In this document: one piece after another, positions 28,041 through 36,119 of the stretch
How positions within the stretch are numbered: the first letter of the stretch is position 1
Layout of the letters: each line of letters opens with the position of its first letter
Program-made: the position numbers and the translations under genes
From: Mycolicibacterium iranicum
Lineage (GTDB): Bacteria; Actinomycetota; Actinomycetes; Mycobacteriales; Mycobacteriaceae
DNA length: 64,000 bases
Direction of reading: 5' to 3'
Assembly: GCF_002101705.1 (NCBI RefSeq)
Contig: NZ_LQPC01000047.1
Span: forward strand, 534,341 to 598,340
Notes under the pieces: generated by a model
Told to the model about the DNA's origin: nothing
Seen by the model: only the letters and a program-made list of their open reading frames with translations
The model's database searches: none

Positions 28041-29587
28041 TCCACCTCAGCAGGCTCGGGTGTGTCGGCATGTTCGTTCTTGCCTGCGATCACCAGCCCC
28101 AACACGGCGCCGACCACGCATACGATCGCGGTGATCGTGAAGATCTCGCCGTACTGCAGCACATAGGCCTCCCGCACCCGACACGCTTGGAACGCCAGTC
28201 GCTGTGCCAGGGAATCCCCGGTGGGGCAGTTCTGGCCGGTCGACGCGTTGGCTAGGTACTGGTTGAAGCGGTACAGGCCCCACGCCGACAGCGACGCGAT
28301 ACCGATCAGCATGCCGATCATGCGGGCCACCACGACGGCGGCCGAGGCGATCCCGTGCTGTGCGGAGGGGACCACCCGCAGCGTCGCGGACGTGAGGGGG
28401 CCGATGACCAAGCCCAGGCCCAGCCCTGCGATCGCGAGGTCGGTGTCGAAGGTCGGGAGCGCCACGAACCCCAGATCGTGACGGTCGGCCAGCACGTCGA
28501 TGGTCCAGTGGGAGATCAGCCAGTAGCCGCCCGCGGCGATGAGCAGGCCGGTGCAGGCGATGATCCGGTCGCCGATCCTGGTGGCCAGCCAGCCACCCAG
28601 CAGCGCACCGATCGGGAGCGCGCCGAGGAACCAGGTGAGCATGAAGACCGCTTCGTTCTGCTCCTTGCCGAGCACACCCTGGGCGAACAACTCGATGTTG
28701 ACCAGCGTGACCATCAGCGCGGCACCGGCGGTCAGGGACGCGCCCAGCGCCGCCAGGAACGGACGGAACCGCACCCCGGCCGGTTCGATGAGCCTGGTGG
28801 TGGCGAACTTTTCCCACACGAAGAAGGCGATCGCGGCGGCCGCCGCGGCGATCAACACCGGCAGACCGTAGCTGGGCAGCACCTGCTTGCCGTCGGGTGT
28901 CTGGTTGTACAGGCCGATGACGGCGAGGCCCAATGCCAATGCCAGCAACAGCCCGCCGATCACGTCGACCTTCTCTTTCGGCGCGTCCCTGTCCCGCGCC
29001 GGGAGGCTGAAGTGGATCATCACCATCGCGACAGCGGCCAACGGGACGTTGACCCAGAACACCGCCTGCCAGTGGCTGAACAGCGCGACCAGGCCGACGC
29101 CGTAGAGCGGGCCGAGCACGCTGCCGAGTTCCTGGGCGGCACCGACCCCGCCGAGGACGGCGGCACGGTTGCGTTTGGCCCACAAATCGGCCGCGAGCGC
29201 CAACGTGACGGGTAGCAGAGCGCCGCTGGCGGCTCCCTGAACCGTGCGTCCGATCACCATCGTGACCAGATCGGTGGACAGTGCGGTGATCACCGATCCG
29301 ACGGCGAACGTCGCGAGGCTGACCTGGATCAGGGTTTTGCGCCCGAACCTGTCCGACGCGCGACCCAGCAGCGGCATCGCCGCGATGTAGCCCAGCAGAT
29401 AGCTCGTGATGATCGGCGTGACCCGCTGGATCTCGTTGATGCCGATGCCGACGTCGTTCATGATGTCGCGGATCACCGAGATCACGACGTAGGTGTCGAG
29501 CGCGCCGAGCATCACCGCGAGGCTGCCCGCGCCGATCGCCATCCACCGGTTGGTCGCTCCCTGAGCGACCGGGGGAGCCTGGTGCAT
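28007..29587 (-). CDS. p55: MFS efflux transporter, P55 type (DHA2 family)
   Basis: A 526-residue transporter with about 14 hydrophobic helices. The MFS motif A is seen as LLGRASDRFGRKTL between helices 2 and 3, and TVQGAASGALLPVTLALAAD follows. With LprG it forms the known mycobacterial lprG-p55 pair, implicated in export of triacylglycerol/lipids and in drug tolerance. The ATG at 29587 overlaps the lprG stop (TGATG), and this coupling is the reason for choosing it over an earlier in-frame codon at 29626. The C-terminal tail is cytoplasmic and hydrophilic. Confidence 0.95.
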   Translation of the reverse strand: MHQAPPVAQGATNRWMAIGAGSLAVMLGALDTYVVISVIRDIMNDVGIGINEIQRVTPIITSYLLGYIAAMPLLGRASDRFGRKTLIQVSLATFAVGSVITALSTDLVTMVIGRTVQGAASGALLPVTLALAADLWAKRNRAAVLGGVGAAQELGSVLGPLYGVGLVALFSHWQAVFWVNVPLAAVAMVMIHFSLPARDRDAPKEKVDVIGGLLLALALGLAVIGLYNQTPDGKQVLPSYGLPVLIAAAAAAIAFFVWEKFATTRLIEPAGVRFRPFLAALGASLTAGAALMVTLVNIELFAQGVLGKEQNEAVFMLTWFLGALPIGALLGGWLATRIGDRIIACTGLLIAAGGYWLISHWTIDVLADRHDLGFVALPTFDTDLAIAGLGLGLVIGPLTSATLRVVPSAQHGIASAAVVVARMIGMLIGIASLSAWGLYRFNQYLANASTGQNCPTGDSLAQRLAFQACRVREAYVLQYGEIFTITAIVCVVGAVLGLVIAGKNEHADTPEPAEVDQQRSSPRPIS

Positions 29588-30291
29588 CACGCCGCAGGTT
29601 TGTCGACGGTAACCGGTTCGCCCCACTTCGACAGCGTCATCGTGACGCTGTTGCCGGGGCTGGGCTCCAATCGAACCTGCATGAGTTCGTGGTCACCGTC
29701 TTCGGTGACCCACGCCGTGCCGGGCACAGGTCCCGTCGCGCCGATCTGCGGTGCGATCTTGTTGACCGCGTCGGCGCTGACGTCTCCGGTGATCCGCACC
29801 GTCTGAGTGCCTTCGACCGTCTCGCGGCCGTCGGCGCTCGGGTTGGAGAAGTTCGCCAGCACGTTGGCCAGGCCGACGTCGGGGTTGAGGATCGCGGCGA
29901 CGTCGTAGACGTCGGCGGCAGGCCCGAAGTTCGACAGTCCGCCGCCGGCGGTGATCGTGGCCCACAGATCGCCGTCGGAGACGACGAACTCGACGTCGTT
30001 GAGGCGCTGGCCGAGGAAGATGATGTTCGCGGTGCCCTTCGCGGCGACGGCCGGCGCCTGGGTCAGGTCGCCTTCGAGTGTCTCGACCGGCAGCTCGGGG
30101 ATCTGCCCCTGCACCGAAAGTTTGAGATGCGCACTGGTCTGGCCTTTGGTGGTCTCGCTGGACTCCTTCAGCAAGGTCGCGGGATCGGGCAGGTCCTTGC
30201 CGGAGTTCTCCGAAGAGGATCCGGAGCACCCTGCGATGAGGGCGGCGACAGCGAAGAGGGCGGCGAAGATCGCCAATAGGCGGGTCTGCAT
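29587..30291 (-). CDS. lprG: Lipoprotein LprG (lipid carrier)
   Basis: A cell-envelope lipoprotein that binds triacylated glycolipids and triacylglycerol and works with P55. The 234-residue precursor has a lipoprotein signal (LLAIFAALFAVAALIAGC) with lipobox LIAGC, so Cys is the acylated first residue. The mature domain starts with a Ser-rich linker and has the LprG/LppX fold sequence (LLKESSETTKGQTSAHLKLS, GTANIIFLGQRLNDVEFVV, GDLWATI). It is coupled to p55 by overlapping stop and start codons. Confidence 0.96.
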   Translation of the reverse strand: MQTRLLAIFAALFAVAALIAGCSGSSSENSGKDLPDPATLLKESSETTKGQTSAHLKLSVQGQIPELPVETLEGDLTQAPAVAAKGTANIIFLGQRLNDVEFVVSDGDLWATITAGGGLSNFGPAADVYDVAAILNPDVGLANVLANFSNPSADGRETVEGTQTVRITGDVSADAVNKIAPQIGATGPVPGTAWVTEDGDHELMQVRLEPSPGNSVTMTLSKWGEPVTVDKPAA

Positions 30292-30297
30292 GCCTGC

Positions 30298-30303
30298 ATC
30301 GTA
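30298..30303 (-). promoter_or_regulatory. -10 element for a leaderless lprG-p55 transcript
   Basis: TACGAT on the minus strand ends 6 nt before the lprG ATG (30291). No ribosome-binding site is seen, which suggests leaderless transcription of the operon. Confidence 0.5.
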
Positions 30304-30395
30304 GAGGGTGGGGACTGATGGCCGTGCGGTCCGGTGCCCGACGACGCCCCGGTTAACTGCGTTTGACCTGCGGGTTCAGCATGTGTGGCCGCACC

Positions 30396-32075
30396 TCAAA
30401 TGATCGGAGGTTCGTCGGGCCGCAGCACTCGCAGCCACCGGTAGCCGTAGGCGTCGAGTTGCATTTCGATGCGCCCGCGGTCGTCGAGGGGAAACTCGCC
30501 GCGCCCGTCGAGCAGATCAACGAGCACCGAGCCGGGCGCCACGTCGGGTAGTTCCAGCGGCACGAGGCGTCCCTCCGCGCCGAAGTTGTGCAGTCCGACC
30601 ATGGCCCACCCGGACGATTCGCGGCACACGTGGGCGAGCACGGCAGCGTGGGGCTGGTCCAGGATCTCCGGGGTGGACCAACCGATCTCCGGTTGCTGTC
30701 GGTAGGTGTAGATGAGGTCGCGGATGAACCACCAGAACGACTGGTGGTCGTGGCGCTGGTCGGCGGCGTTGACCCGCTCCGGGCCGTAGAGTCCGGCGGG
30801 CAGCGGGCGCGTCAGCCGACGGGCGGGGGCGGTCGAGAATCCGCCGTTGGCCCCTGCTGTCCACTGCATCGGTGAGCGCACCGACAGCCGCCCCGCAATG
30901 TCGAGGTTCTCGGCCATCCCGATCTCTTCGCCATAGAACAGGACCGGTGTACCCGGCAGCGAGAACGCGAGCGAGTAGACCATGCGCATTCGGCGCTCGT
31001 CGCCGCCGAGCATGGCAGGGAGCCGCCGTCGCAGACCGCGCCCGTACAGCTGCATCTCGGAATCGGGACCGAAGGCGTCGAACACCTCCTGGCGTTCGGC
31101 GTCGCTGAGTTTGTCGAGGGTGAGTTCGTCGTGGTTGCGGACGAAGGTGGCCCACTGGCTGGTGATGTCGAGTGCGGGCCGCTCGCGAAGAGCGTCGGCG
31201 AGCGGGCCCGCGTCGCCGCGCGCCAGCGACAGATACATGCGCTGCATGCCGATGAAATCGAACTGCATGTTCAGGCCGTCGCCGTCGGGACCGCCGAAAA
31301 ACGACTTCTGGTCCTCGTACTCGACGTTGACCTCGCCCAGCAGCACCGCATCACCGAGGCGACGGGTCACGAAATTGCGGACATCGCCGAGGTATTCGTA
31401 CGGATCGAATGCCCCGGGATCGCCCGGTGCGCCGTCGCGGGCGAACAGGAACGGCACCGCGTCGACGCGGAAGCCCGAGATTCCGAGCTGCAACCAGAAG
31501 CCCAGGGTTCGTGAGATCTCCTCCTGCACGGCAGGATTGGCGATGTTCAGGTCTGGTTGATGTTTGTAGAAATGATGCAGGTACCACTGGCCCGTCTTGG
31601 GGTCGTGCTCCCACAGGCTGTCCTCCTGGTCGGGGAAGACGACATCGGCGGAGGTGTCGGGCGGCTCGGTGTCGGTCCACACGTAGTAGTCGCGGTAGGG
31701 GTCGTCGACGCTGCGGCGGGCTGATTTGAACCACGGGTGGGCATCGGAGGTGTGGTTCATGACGAAATCGATGATCACCCTGATGCCGTTGGACCTGGCG
31801 GTCCGGACCAGTTCGACGAAGTCGCCGAGGGTGCCCAGCCGGGTTTCCACGCCAAAGAAGTCGGTGATGTCGTAGCCGTCGTCTCTGCGGGAAGTCGGAT
31901 AGAACGGCATCAGCCACAGGCAGGTGATGCCGAGGTCGGCGAGGTACTCGATGCGTTCGGTCATGCCGCGGATGTCGCCGCAGCCGTCGCCGTTCCAGTC
32001 GTAGAACGTCTCGATGTCGGCGCAGTAGAAGACGGCGTTCTTCCACCACAGGTCGCCGGTCTCGATCTTCCTCAT
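30396..32075 (-). CDS. GH13 alpha-amylase-family enzyme, trehalose-synthase-like
   Basis: A 559-residue glycoside hydrolase related to TreS (maltose/trehalose interconversion). It opens WWKNAVFYCADIETFYDWNG, GCGDIRGMTERIEYL, then region I IDFVMNHTSD, region II SGFRVDAVPF (nucleophile Asp), region III LLGEVNVEY (acid/base Glu) and region IV FVRNHDEL (transition-state Asp). All catalytic residues are present. The YCADIETFY start differs from canonical TreS (YEVLVRAFY), so the specificity is uncertain. The ATG at 32075 overlaps the stop of the upstream oxidoreductase (ATGA), making a tight gene pair. Confidence 0.88.
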   Translation of the reverse strand: MRKIETGDLWWKNAVFYCADIETFYDWNGDGCGDIRGMTERIEYLADLGITCLWLMPFYPTSRRDDGYDITDFFGVETRLGTLGDFVELVRTARSNGIRVIIDFVMNHTSDAHPWFKSARRSVDDPYRDYYVWTDTEPPDTSADVVFPDQEDSLWEHDPKTGQWYLHHFYKHQPDLNIANPAVQEEISRTLGFWLQLGISGFRVDAVPFLFARDGAPGDPGAFDPYEYLGDVRNFVTRRLGDAVLLGEVNVEYEDQKSFFGGPDGDGLNMQFDFIGMQRMYLSLARGDAGPLADALRERPALDITSQWATFVRNHDELTLDKLSDAERQEVFDAFGPDSEMQLYGRGLRRRLPAMLGGDERRMRMVYSLAFSLPGTPVLFYGEEIGMAENLDIAGRLSVRSPMQWTAGANGGFSTAPARRLTRPLPAGLYGPERVNAADQRHDHQSFWWFIRDLIYTYRQQPEIGWSTPEILDQPHAAVLAHVCRESSGWAMVGLHNFGAEGRLVPLELPDVAPGSVLVDLLDGRGEFPLDDRGRIEMQLDAYGYRWLRVLRPDEPPII

Positions 32076-33052
32076 GCCGGAACCGCCGGCGCCGTCGGAG
32101 ACAGTTGCGGCAGGACGTGCTCGCCGAAGGCGTCGATGAACGGCTGCTGGTGCTGTCCGACGAAGTGCAGATATAGCTCGTCCCAGCCCTGCTCGAGGTA
32201 CTCGTTGAGCCACGCGGCGTGCCTGCCGAGGTCACTGGAGATCCGTACCGACCCGGCAACCTGCTCGGCCGTGACGTTCGCGCCGACGACGTCGAACGCG
32301 TCCACGTTCTCGAGGTCCCAGCAGACAGGCGGTGAGAAGACGTTGGTGCGCCACTGGTCGTGCGCGATGGCCGCCGCGTCGTCCGCGGTGGGTGCCCAGC
32401 TGAGGTGGATCTGCAGGCGTGCCGGGCCGCGCCCGCCCGCGGACCGATACGCGTCCAGGACCTGGCGCAGCGTGTCGGCGGGCTGATTCACGGTGATCAG
32501 CGCGTCCGCCCAGGCCGCGTGGCGGGCGGCGGTCGCCGGCGTCACGGCTGGACCGACCAGATCGGGCACCCGGTCGGGCAGCGTCCACAACTTCGCGCGA
32601 TTGACATGGATGAGGCCGTCGACGCTGACCTCCTCGCCCTGTAGGAGGCGGCGGATCACGTCGACGCACTCGAGAAGCCGCTGGTCGCGGATCTCCTTGC
32701 GGGGCCAGACCTCGCCGGTGATGCGTTCGTTGGATGCCTCGCCGGAACCCAGGGCAGCCCAGATCCGGCCGGGGAACATCTCGGCCAGCGTCGCGATCGC
32801 CTGCGCGATGATCGCGGGGTGGTAGCGCTGACCCGGGGCGTTGACGACGCCGAACGGAAGGTTGGTCGTGGCCAGCGCCGCACCGAGGAACGACCAGGCG
32901 AACCCCGACTCGTTCTGGCGTTCACTCCACGGGCTGAAATGGTCCGATGACATCCCGGCTGTGAAGCCGGCACGTTCGGCGTGCTGGACGTCGCGGAGCA
33001 GTTGCCCCGGCGCGATTTGTTCGTGCGAGCAGTGGAATCCGATGACCGCCAT
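32072..33052 (-). CDS. Luciferase-like (LLM) flavin/F420-dependent oxidoreductase
   Basis: A 326-residue TIM-barrel oxidoreductase. Family features are IGFHCSHEQIAPGQLL and AERAGFTAGMSSDHFSPW at the N-terminus, then FGVVNAPGQRYHPAIIAQAI, FPGRIWAALGSGEASNERIT and LLECVDVIRRLLQGE. It resembles the subfamily described as a derived, possibly non-F420 LLM group, but cofactor choice cannot be read from the sequence. It is translationally coupled to the GH13 enzyme, so both may act on one pathway. ATG 33052 is chosen because a TATGGG box lies 6 nt upstream. Confidence 0.88.
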   Translation of the reverse strand: MAVIGFHCSHEQIAPGQLLRDVQHAERAGFTAGMSSDHFSPWSERQNESGFAWSFLGAALATTNLPFGVVNAPGQRYHPAIIAQAIATLAEMFPGRIWAALGSGEASNERITGEVWPRKEIRDQRLLECVDVIRRLLQGEEVSVDGLIHVNRAKLWTLPDRVPDLVGPAVTPATAARHAAWADALITVNQPADTLRQVLDAYRSAGGRGPARLQIHLSWAPTADDAAAIAHDQWRTNVFSPPVCWDLENVDAFDVVGANVTAEQVAGSVRISSDLGRHAAWLNEYLEQGWDELYLHFVGQHQQPFIDAFGEHVLPQLSPTAPAVPA

Positions 33053-33058
33053 GCACAC

Positions 33059-33064
33059 CCCATA
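33059..33064 (-). promoter_or_regulatory. -10 element for the leaderless LLM/GH13 operon
   Basis: TATGGG on the minus strand ends 6 nt before ATG 33052. It lies only 17 nt from the divergent ribE -10 box. Confidence 0.4.
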
Positions 33065-33081
33065 CCCGTTCCTGGCCGGTC

Positions 33082-33087
33082 TAGGCT
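33082..33087 (+). promoter_or_regulatory. -10 element for a leaderless ribE transcript
   Basis: TAGGCT ends 7 nt before the ribE ATG at 33095; no ribosome-binding site is present. Confidence 0.55.
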
Positions 33088-33094
33088 GGCCTGC

Positions 33095-33706
33095 ATGTTC
33101 ACCGGGATCGTCGAAGAGCTGGGCGAGGTCGTCAGCAAGGAGGAGCTCGCCGACGCTGCGCGGTTCGTCATCCGCGGACCGGTGGTGACTGCCGATGCGC
33201 GCCACGGGGATTCGATTGCCGTCAACGGGGTGTGCCTGACGGTGGTCGATGTGCTCGCTGATGGATCGTTTTCCGCTGACGTGATGGCCGAGACGCTCGA
33301 CCGGTCGAGTCTGGCCAAGGTCGACGTCGGGTCGGTGGTCAACCTGGAGCGAGCGGCCGCCCTCAACAGCAGGCTCGGCGGGCACATCGTGCAGGGCCAT
33401 GTCGACGACACCGGTTTCGTGATCTCGCGCGCACCGTCGGAGAACTGGGATGTGGTGCGAATCTCACTGCCGATCGCGCTCGCGCGCTACGTCGTCGAGA
33501 AGGGCTCCATCACCGTCGACGGCATCTCCCTGACGGTGTCGGGTCTGGGGCCCGACTGGTTCGAGGTGTCGCTGATCCCGACGACCCTGCAGTTGACCAC
33601 GCTGGGACGCGCCGACGTCGGAACGCCGGTCAATCTCGAAGTCGACGTCATCGCGAAATATGTCGAGCGGCTCCTGGAGAAAAAGGACACGCCGGCAGAC
33701 AAGTAG
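33095..33706 (+). CDS. ribE: Riboflavin synthase, alpha subunit
   Basis: Catalyses dismutation of 6,7-dimethyl-8-ribityllumazine to riboflavin. The 203-residue product begins MFTGIVEELGEV, the family hallmark. It shows two lumazine-binding repeats: SIAVNGVCLTVVD with GGHIVQGHVDDTG in the first, and SITVDGISLTVSGL with the corresponding C-terminal stretch in the second. It is called ribC in some mycobacterial annotations. It heads the ribE-ribBA-ribH cluster and is divergent from the LLM/GH13 pair. Confidence 0.97.
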   Translation: MFTGIVEELGEVVSKEELADAARFVIRGPVVTADARHGDSIAVNGVCLTVVDVLADGSFSADVMAETLDRSSLAKVDVGSVVNLERAAALNSRLGGHIVQGHVDDTGFVISRAPSENWDVVRISLPIALARYVVEKGSITVDGISLTVSGLGPDWFEVSLIPTTLQLTTLGRADVGTPVNLEVDVIAKYVERLLEKKDTPADK

Positions 33707-33732
33707 CCCGGCGGACTGCGGTGGATGAGGCA

Positions 33733-33788
33733 GTTGCGTGACGCGGCGGCGATTCTGCGACCCCTTCTCCGCCGTGGCGTCACGCAAC
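33733..33788 (+). terminator. Long imperfect hairpin between ribE and ribBA
   Basis: A 19-nt arm (33733-33751, starting GTTGCGTGACGC) pairs with 33770-33788 at 17 of 19 positions around an 18-nt loop. A second stem (ACCCTTC 33838-33844 with GAAGGGT 33857-33863) lies nearer ribBA. No U-tract follows the large stem, so it may be an RNA structure or a degenerate repeat rather than a terminator. It does not match the FMN riboswitch consensus. Confidence 0.4.
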
Positions 33789-33910
33789 CGGGCCCGAGCC
33801 GCCTCTTTACCCGCCGACCGGCGGGCAATAAGCGCCAACCCTTCGTGGTTCATACTGAAGGGTGTTGACACGTGGTTCCGGCCTGGCCGGGGCCGGCAAG
33901 GGTGGTGAGG

Positions 33911-35182
33911 ATGACGAGGCTGGATTCGGTCGAGCGCGCGGTGGCCGACATCGCCGCAGGCAAGGCCGTCGTCGTCATCGACGACGAGGACCGTGAGAAC
34001 GAAGGCGACCTGATCTTCGCCGCCGAGAACGCGACGCCCGAGCTGGTGGCGTTCATGGTGCGCTACACGTCGGGATACCTGTGCGTTCCACTGGACGGCG
34101 AGATCTGCGACAGGCTCGGCCTGCTGCCGATGTACGCGGTCAATCAGGACAAGCACGGCACCGCCTACACCGTCACCGTGGACGCGAAAAAGGGTGTGGG
34201 AACTGGCATCTCGGCGATGGACCGGGCGACGACGATGCGTCTGCTGGCAGATCCCGACGCGGTCGCCGACGATTTCACCAAACCCGGCCACGTCGTTCCG
34301 CTGCGCGCCAAGGACGGCGGGGTGCTGCGGCGTCCCGGCCACACCGAGGCGGCCGTCGACCTGGCCCGGCTGGCCGGGCTGCAGCCCGCGGGCGCGATCT
34401 GCGAGATCGTCAGCCAGAAGGACGAAGGCGCGATGGCCCAGACCGACGAGCTGCGGATCTTCGCCGACGAACACGACCTCGCGCTGATCTCCATCGCCGA
34501 TCTGATCGAGTGGCGCCGCAAGCACGAGAAGCACATCGCCCGTGTCGCCGAAGCCCGCATCCCCACCCGCCACGGCGAGTTCCGCGCGGTCGGCTACACG
34601 AGCATCTACGAGGACGTCGAACATGTCGCGCTGGTCAAGGGTGACATCGCCGGCCCGCACGGTGACGGCCACGACGTGCTCGTCCGGGTGCACTCGGAAT
34701 GTCTCACCGGCGATGTGTTCGGCTCCCGCCGCTGCGACTGCGGTCCCCAGCTCGACGCCGCCCTGGCGATGGTGGCCAGGGAAGGCCGCGGCGTCGTTCT
34801 CTACATGCGGGGGCACGAGGGCCGCGGTATCGGCCTGATGCACAAGTTGCAGGCCTACCAGCTCCAGGACGCCGGCGACGACACCGTGGACGCGAACTTG
34901 AAATTGGGGCTGCCGGCCGACGCGCGGGACTACGGCACCGGCGCGCAGATCCTCGTCGATCTGGGTGTGCGGTCGATGCGCTTGCTGACGAACAACCCGG
35001 CCAAGCGGGTCGGACTCGACGGCTACGGTCTGCACATCATCGAGCGGGTGCCGCTCCCGGTGCGGGCCAACGCCGAGAACATCCGCTATCTGATGACCAA
35101 GCGCGACCGGATGGGCCACGACCTGGTGGGCCTGGAGGATTTCGACGAGGCGGTCCCCGGCGAGTTCGGGGGGGCCGTATGA
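33911..35182 (+). CDS. ribBA: 3,4-dihydroxy-2-butanone-4-phosphate synthase/GTP cyclohydrolase II
   Basis: Supplies both branches of riboflavin synthesis. The 423-residue product has an N-terminal RibB domain (about 1-205) with VVVIDDEDRENEGDLIFAAE and the loop GISAMDRATTM, and a C-terminal RibA domain (about 210-415). The RibA domain has the zinc ligands in SECLTGDVFGSRRCDCG and the catalytic stretch MRGHEGRGIGL. ATG 33911 is chosen because the conserved region begins there and AAGGGTGG lies 5 nt upstream. It is coupled to ribH by a 4-nt overlap. Confidence 0.97.
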   Translation: MTRLDSVERAVADIAAGKAVVVIDDEDRENEGDLIFAAENATPELVAFMVRYTSGYLCVPLDGEICDRLGLLPMYAVNQDKHGTAYTVTVDAKKGVGTGISAMDRATTMRLLADPDAVADDFTKPGHVVPLRAKDGGVLRRPGHTEAAVDLARLAGLQPAGAICEIVSQKDEGAMAQTDELRIFADEHDLALISIADLIEWRRKHEKHIARVAEARIPTRHGEFRAVGYTSIYEDVEHVALVKGDIAGPHGDGHDVLVRVHSECLTGDVFGSRRCDCGPQLDAALAMVAREGRGVVLYMRGHEGRGIGLMHKLQAYQLQDAGDDTVDANLKLGLPADARDYGTGAQILVDLGVRSMRLLTNNPAKRVGLDGYGLHIIERVPLPVRANAENIRYLMTKRDRMGHDLVGLEDFDEAVPGEFGGAV

Positions 35183-35658
35183 GTGGCACCGGCGTTCCCG
35201 ATCTGCCCGCGCTCGATGCCGGAGAGCTGAAGCTGGCGATCGTCGCCAGCACGTGGCACGAGACGATCTGCGACGCCCTCCTCGAGGGGGCGCGCAAGGT
35301 CGCCGCGGAGGCCGGGGTGACCGATCCGACGGTCGTCCGGGTGCTCGGTGCGATAGAAATCCCGGTTGTTGCCCAGGCTCTCGCCCGCACCCATGACGCG
35401 GTGGTCGCCCTCGGTGTGGTGATCCGGGGTGAGACACCGCATTTCGACTATGTCTGCGATGCCGTCACCCAGGGCCTGACCCGGGTGTCGCTGGATGAGT
35501 CCAAGCCGATCGCCAACGGTGTGCTCACCGTCAACACCGAACACCAGGCGTTCGATCGCGCCGGACTTCCGCACTCCGGTGAGGACAAGGGAGCTCAGGC
35601 GGCGGCTGCGGCGCTCTCGACCGCGCTGACGCTGCGTGCGCTGAACTCGCCGTCATGA
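35179..35658 (+). CDS. ribH: 6,7-dimethyl-8-ribityllumazine synthase
   Basis: Condenses dihydroxybutanone phosphate with the diaminopyrimidine to give lumazine. The 159-residue protein has LKLAIVASTWHETICDALLE (substrate-binding Trp), VLGAIEIPVVAQAL, VVALGVVIRGETPHFDYVC (catalytic His) and NGVLTVNTEHQAFDRAG. Its size fits the icosahedral or pentameric enzymes. It overlaps both ribBA and the following gene by 4 nt. Confidence 0.98.
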   Translation: MSGTGVPDLPALDAGELKLAIVASTWHETICDALLEGARKVAAEAGVTDPTVVRVLGAIEIPVVAQALARTHDAVVALGVVIRGETPHFDYVCDAVTQGLTRVSLDESKPIANGVLTVNTEHQAFDRAGLPHSGEDKGAQAAAAALSTALTLRALNSPS

Positions 35659-36119
35659 GCAAGCAACAGTGGGATCTTGAGGTCAAGCCGCATCTGACGC
35701 CGTATTTCGCCTGGGGCGCAGCGGTATTGATCGTGGCGGCGCATGTCGTCGTCGGTGCGCTGCTCAAAATCGGCTCGACGGGCGTGGTGTTCCGCACCTA
35801 CGATCAGGTTGCGATCGCGATGGTCGGCATTGTCATCGCCTGCTTCGTGTCGCTGTTCGCTCGGCCCCGGCTGCGGGTGGGCCCGTCCGGTGTTGCGGTG
35901 CGAAACCTGTTCGCGTATCGGTTGTTCCCGTGGGACGACGTCGTCGATGTGTCCTTCCACGAGGGAGCGCGGTGGGCGCGGCTGGACCTGCCCGACGACG
36001 AGTACGTCGCCGTCATGGCGATTCAGGCGGTCGACAAGGCACGTGCCGTCGAATCGATGGACAGGGTGCGTGCGCTGCTGCAGCGCTACAAGAAAGACGT
36101 CAATTCACATCGCCCATGA
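35655..36119 (+). CDS. PH-like-domain membrane protein after ribH
   Basis: A 154-residue protein with two N-terminal membrane helices (FAWGAAVLIVAAHVVVGALL and VAIAMVGIVIACFVSLFA), then a PH-like domain (RLRVGPSGVAVRNLFAYRLF, PWDDVVDVSFHEGARWARL) and a basic C-terminal helix (RVRALLQRYKKDV). The corresponding mycobacterial gene (Rv1417 position, from memory) is of unknown function. It is coupled to ribH by ATGA, so it is a stable member of the riboflavin operon. Its last 20 nt overlap the convergent ggt gene. Confidence 0.85.
   Translation: MSKQQWDLEVKPHLTPYFAWGAAVLIVAAHVVVGALLKIGSTGVVFRTYDQVAIAMVGIVIACFVSLFARPRLRVGPSGVAVRNLFAYRLFPWDDVVDVSFHEGARWARLDLPDDEYVAVMAIQAVDKARAVESMDRVRALLQRYKKDVNSHRP

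Noticed and set aside
33707..33910. FMN riboswitch before ribBA
   Set aside because: The characteristic RFN conserved loop sequences are absent; only unrelated stems are present.
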